From Faecalicatena sp. (GTDB lineage Bacteria > Bacillota > Clostridia > Lachnospirales > Lachnospiraceae), in NCBI GenBank assembly GCA_009774255.1, contig VSNK01000279.1:1-7287 (forward strand): a stretch of 7,287 nt of DNA, read 5' to 3'. Made by a program: the position numbers and the translations under genes. The notes under the pieces are model-generated. The model made no database searches. It had not been told where the DNA came from and was given only the letters and a program-made list of their open reading frames with translations. Shown here piece after piece: positions 1 through 2,395 of the stretch. Within the stretch, counting starts at the first letter, position 1; each line of letters opens with the position of its first letter.

Positions 1-23
1 CCTTTTCATAGATATGCTATATT
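1..23 (+). promoter_or_regulatory. Promoter of plus-strand antisense RNA 1 (-35 outside window)
   Basis: A -10 box TATATT at 18-23 is preceded by TGC, giving an extended -10. It matches the copy 2 promoter, which has TTGAAT 17 bp upstream. In copy 1 the -35 would lie just before base 1 and cannot be seen. The predicted start is near A30. The same -10 context is found inverted in the toxin promoter at 324-352. Confidence 0.6.
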
Positions 24-29
24 ATAGAC

Positions 30-136
30 AGAGGGAAAGCCATACAAGCGGCTCTACCCCAGATGTGTGTTTTTTACCTATGCCTTTGACATAGGTAAGC
101 CGTCACTAATTGGCGTAGTGGCGGCTATTTCTTTTT
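30..136 (+). ncRNA. Putative type I antitoxin RNA 1
   Basis: A transcript of about 107 nt is predicted from the extended -10 promoter at 18-23 to the T-rich tract after the terminator stem at 99-125. It has no convincing reading frame. Downstream of an unpaired-looking leader (31-70) lies a 9-bp stem, TTACCTATG/CATAGGTAA (74-82 with 90-98), directly followed by the terminator stem. The 3' end overlaps the last codons of the minus-strand toxin, so the two RNAs would be complementary at the 3' end of the toxin message, as in TxpA/RatA- or Fst-type systems. Promoter, structure and terminator are conserved in copy 2, which supports a real RNA. The exact ends are inferred. Confidence 0.65.
99..136 (+). 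terminator. Intrinsic terminator of antisense RNA 1, inside toxin 3' end
   Basis: A 10-bp stem, GCCGTCACTA (99-108) with TAGTGGCGGC (116-125), has one G-T pair and a 7-nt loop. It is followed by TATTTCTTTTTT. The T-tract is the complement of the toxin's lysine-rich last codons, and the toxin stop codon touches the stem. In the minus direction the stem has no U-tract after it, so it looks one-directional. Confidence 0.85.
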
Positions 137-223
137 TCTGTCCTTAAAGATTGTATAGCACAATCCGATCAGGGCGACAACGAAGATACAGAACTGAAAA
201 AGATCAGCATATGTAACATACAT
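125..223 (-). CDS. Small membrane toxin (holin-like/Fst-like type I toxin), copy 1
   Basis: This is a 32-residue peptide. A polar N-terminus (MYVTYADL) is followed by one hydrophobic helix (about residues 9-25, FQFCIFVVALIGLCYTI) and a strongly basic tail (FKDRKKK). That plan is typical of type I toxins that insert in the cytoplasmic membrane, and of peptides annotated as putative holin-like toxins in Firmicutes. The start is set by a strong ribosome binding site, GGGGGGTGAT, just upstream of ATG at 223. The frame stays open for 43 codons further upstream, but that is the structured leader. The gene is convergent with the plus-strand RNA at 30-136, which overlaps its last codons. Expression is probably limited by Shine-Dalgarno sequestration and by the antisense RNA. 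The family call comes from the peptide plan and the locus layout; toxicity is inferred. Confidence 0.78.
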   Translation of the reverse strand: MYVTYADLFQFCIFVVALIGLCYTIFKDRKKK

Positions 224-230
224 TGTATCA

Positions 231-286
231 CCCCCCTTTCTTTCGTCCGGAGGGCTATTCGAACCCTCCAAAATCAGACTGGAGGG
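231..286 (-). promoter_or_regulatory. Alternating GGAGGG/CCCTCC translation switch, toxin 1 leader
   Basis: Read in mRNA order on the minus strand, the elements are CCCTCC (286-281), GGAGGG (269-264), CCCTCC (254-249) and the Shine-Dalgarno GGGGGG (236-231). Element 1 can pair with 2 (extended to CCCTCCA/TGGAGGG), which lets 3 pair with the ribosome binding site and hide it. Alternatively 2 pairs with 3 and frees the site. The element order is conserved in copy 2. Function is inferred from pairing only. Confidence 0.6.
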
Positions 287-323
287 ATAAAGCCGCCTAG
301 CTTCATGGTCTTTCCCTGTCAAC

Positions 324-352
324 AATATAGCACAATATCCCCTGTATGGCAA
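324..352 (-). promoter_or_regulatory. Promoter of toxin gene 1
   Basis: On the minus strand, TTGCCA (352-347) and TATATT (329-324) are separated by 17 bp, with TGC directly before the -10 (extended -10). The predicted start is near 317, giving a leader of about 95 nt before the ATG. The same boxes and spacing occur in copy 2. Confidence 0.75.
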
Positions 353-519
353 TCTCTTTTAGCGGAAGGCAACATGTGTATTTATCGTTATGGTGAGATT
401 TTACACAGCACTGCGGTGTTGGAACGCCAGTCATGCTATACAATGACATTGCGTCAACTGTGGGAGAGCCTGTATTCTCCGCCGCTGCGTGTAAGAGGGC
501 GGTATGCGAATCAACGAAA

Positions 520-624
520 GGAGTGCAGCAAACGGAATGCAGGCAGTCGGACAGTAGCATAGTACCAGTGCTGGCGGGTAATGCCGTCAGGGGGAAGGCG
601 GCTGCACAAGGTAATATTCTGTAG
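520..624 (+). pseudogene. N-terminal fragment of group II intron reverse transcriptase/maturase
   Basis: A GTG at 520 follows an AAAGGA ribosome binding site and opens a frame with QQTECRQSDSS, then GNAVRGKAAAQGN, stopping at 622-624. The phrase resembles the N-terminal leader of Clostridia intron-encoded proteins as I recall them; no reverse-transcriptase, maturase or endonuclease domain remains. Its place directly upstream of domain V fits the intron layout, where the protein gene sits in domain IV. The match is from memory and unverified. It could be chance coding potential in intron RNA sequence. Confidence 0.35.
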
Positions 625-725
625 ATAAAACATCGCCGTACACAGTGACGGAAGTACAGTGGAAAAGAGTTCTGCAGAAGAATGCCGTACGTACACAGAG
701 ACGTATTGGTTATCAGCCTTGTGAA

Positions 726-796
726 GAGCCGGATGCGGGAAAGCCGCACGTCCGGTTCTGGGAGGGGCGTGCCTCGTAAGGGACACGTCTACTCGA
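726..796 (+). ncRNA. Group II intron domains V and VI
   Basis: Domain V begins GAGCCGGA and ends TCCGGTTC (8 bp with one G-T), with the AGC triad near the 5' side and the two-base CG bulge before TCCGG. The upper stem is TGCGG/CCGCA. It is 33 nt rather than the usual 34: the tip reads GGGAAAGCC, so a regular GNRA tetraloop closed by a full stem cannot form. Domain VI (about 762-796) forms GCGTGCCTC/GGGACACGT around a GTAA loop, then the bulged A791. These domains carry out catalysis and branching in intact introns. Confidence 0.8.
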
Positions 797-836
797 CCTG
801 ACTATCGCCTATTTGCAGGGAAAATGAAAAAGATTC

Positions 837-865
837 TTGAATCCTCATCATCGATATGCTATATT
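837..865 (+). promoter_or_regulatory. Promoter of plus-strand antisense RNA 2
   Basis: TTGAAT (837-842) and TATATT (860-865) are separated by 17 bp, with TGC before the -10. The predicted start is near A872. The -35 lies outside the duplicated unit, in sequence that is not shared with copy 1 inside this window. Confidence 0.75.
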
Positions 866-871
866 ATAGAC

Positions 872-980
872 AGAGGGAAAGGCCATACAAGCGGCTCTAC
901 CCCTAGTTGTTGCTTTGTGCCTATGCTTTTGACATAGGTAAGCCGTCACTAATTGGTGTAGTGGCGGCTATTTCTTTTTT
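872..980 (+). ncRNA. Putative type I antitoxin RNA 2
   Basis: The predicted transcript is about 109 nt, from the promoter at 837-865 to the T-tract ending at 980. It has the same layout as RNA 1: a leader like the toxin leader (GAGGGAAAGGCC, AAGCGGCTCTACCCC), a small stem CCTATG/CATAGG (920-925 with 933-938), then the terminator stem. It overlaps the 3' end of toxin gene 2. Because the two RNAs are so alike, each may also pair with the other copy's toxin message. Confidence 0.65.
942..980 (+). terminator. Intrinsic terminator of antisense RNA 2, inside toxin 3' end
   Basis: GCCGTCACTA (942-951) pairs with TAGTGGCGGC (959-968) around a 7-nt loop, followed by TATTTCTTTTTT (969-980). As in copy 1, the T-tract is the reverse of the toxin's Lys codons. 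Confidence 0.85.
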
Positions 981-1066
981 CTGTCCTTAAAGATTGTATA
1001 GCACAATCCGATCAGGGCAACAATGAATATACCTATCTGAATTAAATCCGAATATGTAACATACAT
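968..1066 (-). CDS. Small membrane toxin (holin-like/Fst-like type I toxin), copy 2
   Basis: This 32-residue peptide is a paralogue of the product of 125-223, with 27 of 32 positions identical. Changes are A6S, F9I, F11I, C12G and V15I. All but A6S lie in the membrane helix, while the basic tail FKDRKKK is unchanged. The start is fixed by GGAGGGTGAT directly upstream of ATG at 1066, a better Shine-Dalgarno match than in copy 1. It is convergent with the plus-strand RNA at 872-980. The likely role is a membrane-acting type I toxin held off by antisense RNA; the organism may use it for stabilisation or stress, but nothing here shows which. There is no phage lysis gene nearby to support a true holin. 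Confidence 0.78.
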   Translation of the reverse strand: MYVTYSDLIQIGIFIVALIGLCYTIFKDRKKK

Positions 1067-1073
1067 TGCATCA

Positions 1074-1129
1074 CCCTCCTTTCTTTCGTCCGGAGGGCTA
1101 TTCGAACCCTCCAAATCAAGACCGGAGGG
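1074..1129 (-). promoter_or_regulatory. Alternating GGAGGG/CCCTCC translation switch, toxin 2 leader
   Basis: In mRNA order the elements are CCCTCC (1129-1124), GGAGGG (1112-1107), CCCTCC (1097-1092) and Shine-Dalgarno GGAGGG (1079-1074). Here element 3 matches the ribosome binding site perfectly, without the G-U pair needed in copy 1. Pairings 1:2 plus 3:4 hide the site; pairing 2:3 exposes it. Confidence 0.62.
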
Positions 1130-1166
1130 ATAAAGCCGCCTGGCTTTATGGTGTTTCCCTGTCGAT

Positions 1167-1195
1167 AATATAGCACAATATCCTCCATGTGGCAA
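1167..1195 (-). promoter_or_regulatory. Promoter of toxin gene 2
   Basis: TTGCCA (1195-1190) and TATATT (1172-1167) are separated by 17 bp, with an extended -10 TGC. It is identical in boxes and spacing to the copy 1 toxin promoter, with a predicted start near 1160. Confidence 0.75.
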
Positions 1196-1273
1196 TATCT
1201 TTTACATGCAACAATCTAAGGAACAGTCATGAAATGTTACAGGTCACACCTTGGCCAGGCGTGCCCTGTAACT

Positions 1274-1314
1274 CAGGCCGCCATTTAAAATTGCCTTTGG
1301 CAATGGGCGGCCTG
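1274..1314. repeat. Nested hairpin of palindromic unit 1
   Basis: The outer arms CAGGCCGCCATT and AATGGGCGGCCTG enclose TTGCC TTT GGCAA (1291-1303). There is no T-tract after the stem on either strand, so a plain terminator is unlikely. Confidence 0.8.
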
Positions 1315-1338
1315 AATACCAGCTTTTATGTGCATCCT

Positions 1339-1368
1339 CCCGACCCATCAGCGTGGTGATTGGTCGGG
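1339..1368. repeat. Second hairpin of palindromic unit 1
   Basis: CCCGACC-C-ATCA (1339-1350) pairs with TGAT-T-GGTCGGG (1357-1368), with one mismatch. Its right arm runs directly into the outer arm of the unit (1368-1382). Confidence 0.75.
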
Positions 1369-1409
1369 GTGTGACATGTAACCATGAAATGTTACTGTTC
1401 ACTCCTGGG

Positions 1410-1429
1410 CCGTGCACTACGCTGCACGG
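1410..1429. repeat. First hairpin of palindromic unit 2
   Basis: CCGTGCA (1410-1416) pairs with TGCACGG (1423-1429) around CTACGC. It is followed by a perfect 14-bp palindrome, CCAGTACGTACTGG, at 1437-1450. Confidence 0.8.
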
Positions 1430-1456
1430 TCACAGGCCAGTACGTACTGGGGCTGG

Positions 1457-1499
1457 AATCCGGCCTCTTGCCGTAAGGCAACTTTAAATAGGCCGGATT
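1457..1499. repeat. Nested hairpin of palindromic unit 2
   Basis: AATCCGGCCT (1457-1466) and AGGCCGGATT (1490-1499) are exact inverses. Between them sit TTGCC GTAA GGCAA (1468-1481) and CTTTAAAT. The inner hairpin and A+T patch repeat the design of unit 1, but the outer arms differ in sequence, as if the structure rather than the bases is conserved. Confidence 0.8.
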
Positions 1500-1500
1500 C

Positions 1501-1534
1501 GTTACAGTTCGCTGGCTAGCCAGTGAACTGTAAC
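1501..1534. repeat. 34-bp near-perfect palindrome
   Basis: The arms read GTTACAGTTCGCTGGCT and its inverse, with a single imperfect pair (G1511 against T1524) and no loop. The right half doubles as the outer arm of unit 2. It ends 51 bp before the predicted -10 of the transporter operon. Confidence 0.85.
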
Positions 1535-1541
1535 CATGAAG

Positions 1542-1561
1542 TAACATTTCACCAGATGTAA
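1542..1561. promoter_or_regulatory. Candidate operator upstream of transporter operon
   Basis: TAACAT (1542-1547) and ATGTAA (1556-1561) form an inverted repeat with 5 of 6 positions matching and an 8-bp spacer. It ends directly before the weak -35 region, where an activator of this operon would be expected to bind. The spacing differs from the short-spaced sites known for BceR, so the assignment is tentative. Confidence 0.3.
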
Positions 1562-1562
1562 G

Positions 1563-1591
1563 TGTTCTGCAGCGCCGCCTTATGTTATGAT
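1563..1591 (+). promoter_or_regulatory. Probable promoter of the ABC transporter/two-component operon
   Basis: The -10 TATGAT (1586-1591) has an upstream TG (TGTTATGAT), making it extended. At 17 bp the -35 position holds TGTTCT, which matches the consensus poorly. A strong -10 with a poor -35 fits activation by a response regulator. The predicted start is near 1598, about 24 nt before the first gene. Confidence 0.5.
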
Positions 1592-1621
1592 ACATTCATA
1601 ATCAAAAAGGGAGGCGATGAG

Positions 1622-2395
1622 ATGGAACCGATTCTTGAAATAGAATTTTTAAAAAAGTACTACGGCAGATCAACGAACCAGACAAAGGCACTGGATGGTA
1701 TTACATTTCAGGTAATGCCCGGGGAATTTCTGGGGATTATGGGCAGCAGCGGCTCAGGAAAATCTACTTTGCTGAATTGCATTGCAGCCGTGACCCGCCC
1801 GGGCAGCGGGAGCATCAAGATGAAAGGCAGAGAGATTTTGAACCTGAGTGGGGCGGAGCTGGCGGACTACCGCGGAAAAGAGATTGGATATCTGTTCCAG
1901 AATTTTGAACTGCTGGATAACCTGACCGGACGTGAAAATATTCTGCTTCCGCTGTCTCTCCATGGTGTGCCGGAAAAGGAGAGCGGAAAACGGCTCGAAG
2001 AGCTGGCCTTATATTTTGAAGTGACAGATGTTCTGGATAAATTTCCGGTACAGATGTCAGGGGGGCAGAAGCAGAGGGTTGCGGCCGCCAGAGCGCTGAT
2101 CCTGAATCCTGGTATAATCCTTGCCGACGAGCCCACCGGAGCTTTAGATTCGAAAAATGCAAAAGCATTGATGGAAAAGCTCGCCGGATTGAACCGGGAG
2201 GAGAATGCTACAATCCTGATGGTGACACACGATTCGAATGCGGCAAGCTATTGCAGGCGGATCCTGTTTATCCAGGACGGCGTGATATTTCATGAACTGC
2301 GCCGGGATGTTCCGGATGAAACCAGGCAGTTATTCTATGAAAGAATCCTGACGGTGATGGCACAGTTAGGAGGTGGAAGCGCAAATGTTCTCTAA
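1622..2395 (+). CDS. Bce-type ABC transporter ATP-binding protein
   Basis: This 257-residue cytoplasmic ATPase energises the permease encoded next to it. All motifs are intact: Walker A GSSGSGKS (41-48), Q-loop Q93, signature MSGGQ (145-149), Walker B IILADEP with E170, D-loop ALDS (174-177) and switch His203. It belongs to the MacB/LolD/BceA ATPase group by its LFQNFELLDNLT and LADEPTGALDS segments. The start at 1622 is chosen because AGGGAGG (1608-1614) lies 7 nt upstream; an in-frame ATG at 1562 has no such site and would lie upstream of the predicted transcription start. The gene overlaps the permease by 11 bp. In BceAB systems the pair removes or releases peptide antibiotics such as bacitracin from lipid II-cycle targets; the substrate here cannot be told. 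Confidence 0.93.
   Translation: MEPILEIEFLKKYYGRSTNQTKALDGITFQVMPGEFLGIMGSSGSGKSTLLNCIAAVTRPGSGSIKMKGREILNLSGAELADYRGKEIGYLFQNFELLDNLTGRENILLPLSLHGVPEKESGKRLEELALYFEVTDVLDKFPVQMSGGQKQRVAAARALILNPGIILADEPTGALDSKNAKALMEKLAGLNREENATILMVTHDSNAASYCRRILFIQDGVIFHELRRDVPDETRQLFYERILTVMAQLGGGSANVL

Larger units (their letters stand above)
11..361. repeat. Toxin/antisense locus, copy 1 of a duplicated unit
   Basis: This stretch aligns along its whole length with 853-1204. The order is the same in both: plus-strand promoter, short RNA, terminator, minus-strand 32-codon gene, structured leader, minus-strand promoter. Similarity starts at GATATGCTATATTATAG on the left and fades after the toxin -35 box on the right (CTTTTA near 361 and 1204). 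The two copies lie in the same orientation, about 842 bp apart, with an intron remnant between them. The toxin peptides differ at 5 of 32 positions, so this is not a recent exact duplication. Confidence 0.9.
376..796 (+). mobile_element. Degenerate group II intron remnant
   Basis: The right end is clear: domain V (726-758) and domain VI with a bulged A at 791, ending CTACTCGAC at 796, six bases after the branch A as in Ll.LtrB. Upstream are short hairpins (GGAGA/TCTCC at 462-481, CCGCC/GGCGG near 479-503) and the N-terminal scrap of an intron-encoded protein. Only about 420 bp are present, while an intact intron of this kind is nearer 2 kb, so most of the protein gene and much of domain I are gone. 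No canonical GUGYG 5' end was found. The left limit is a guess between 362, where toxin-copy similarity ends, and about 500. The element is probably immobile unless a related reverse transcriptase acts in trans. Confidence 0.72.
853..1204. repeat. Toxin/antisense locus, copy 2 of a duplicated unit
   Basis: This is the second copy of the unit at 11-361, in the same orientation and with every element kept: both promoters, terminator stem, leader switch, ribosome binding site and open toxin frame. Differences are scattered single bases, for example the terminator loop (ATTGGTG against ATTGGCG). Several toxin changes are conservative, such as F to I and V to I, which suggests both copies remain under selection. 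Confidence 0.9.
1228..1551. repeat. Two-unit composite of nested palindromes (gene-free region)
   Basis: No gene is visible from 1196 to 1621. Unit 1 is bounded by GTTACAGGTCACACC (1236-1250) and its near-exact inverse at 1368-1382 (one mismatch). Unit 2 is bounded by GTTACTGTTCACT (1391-1403) and its inverse at 1522-1534 (one mismatch). CATGAAATGTTAC occurs at 1228-1240 and 1383-1395, and GTAACATTTCA, the inverse of its core, closes the block at 1541-1551. Each unit holds a GC-rich stem with an inner TTGCC/GGCAA hairpin and an A+T patch (TTTAAA). The shared design marks it as a repeated intergenic element rather than random sequence. Function is unknown. Confidence 0.8.

Noticed and set aside
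125..352. 75-residue reading frame extending the toxin upstream by 43 codons, also open in copy 2 (968-1195)
   Set aside because: The extra part covers the leader, its hairpins and the ribosome binding site, and its start codon lies at the -35 box upstream of the predicted transcription start. The 32-codon frame has a strong Shine-Dalgarno sequence.
376..380. GTGTA as the 5' end of the group II intron
   Set aside because: It departs from the usual GUGYG, and too little sequence follows before the protein scrap to hold a full domain I. The true 5' end is probably deleted.
303..786. Minus-strand frames of 148 and 91 codons across the intron remnant
   Set aside because: They lack ribosome binding sites and recognisable domains, and run antisense through the intron's domain V/VI.
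125..1066. True phage holins
   Set aside because: There is no endolysin or other phage gene in the window, and the paired antisense RNAs fit a type I toxin better.
1274..1314. Ordinary intrinsic terminator
   Set aside because: No T-tract follows the stem on either strand, and there is no upstream gene on the plus strand to terminate.
1228..1551. Integron attC-like sites, because of GTTAC...GTAAC borders
   Set aside because: The border orientation and core do not fit the RYYYAAC...GTTRRRY pattern, and there is no gene cassette or integrase.
1228..1551. CRISPR array
   Set aside because: The repeats are nested inverted structures of two related units, not regular direct repeats with unique spacers.
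1562..1621. ATPase starting at the upstream ATG (20 extra residues)
   Set aside because: There is no ribosome binding site there, it would start before the predicted transcription start, and the ATPase fold begins normally at the ATG at 1622.
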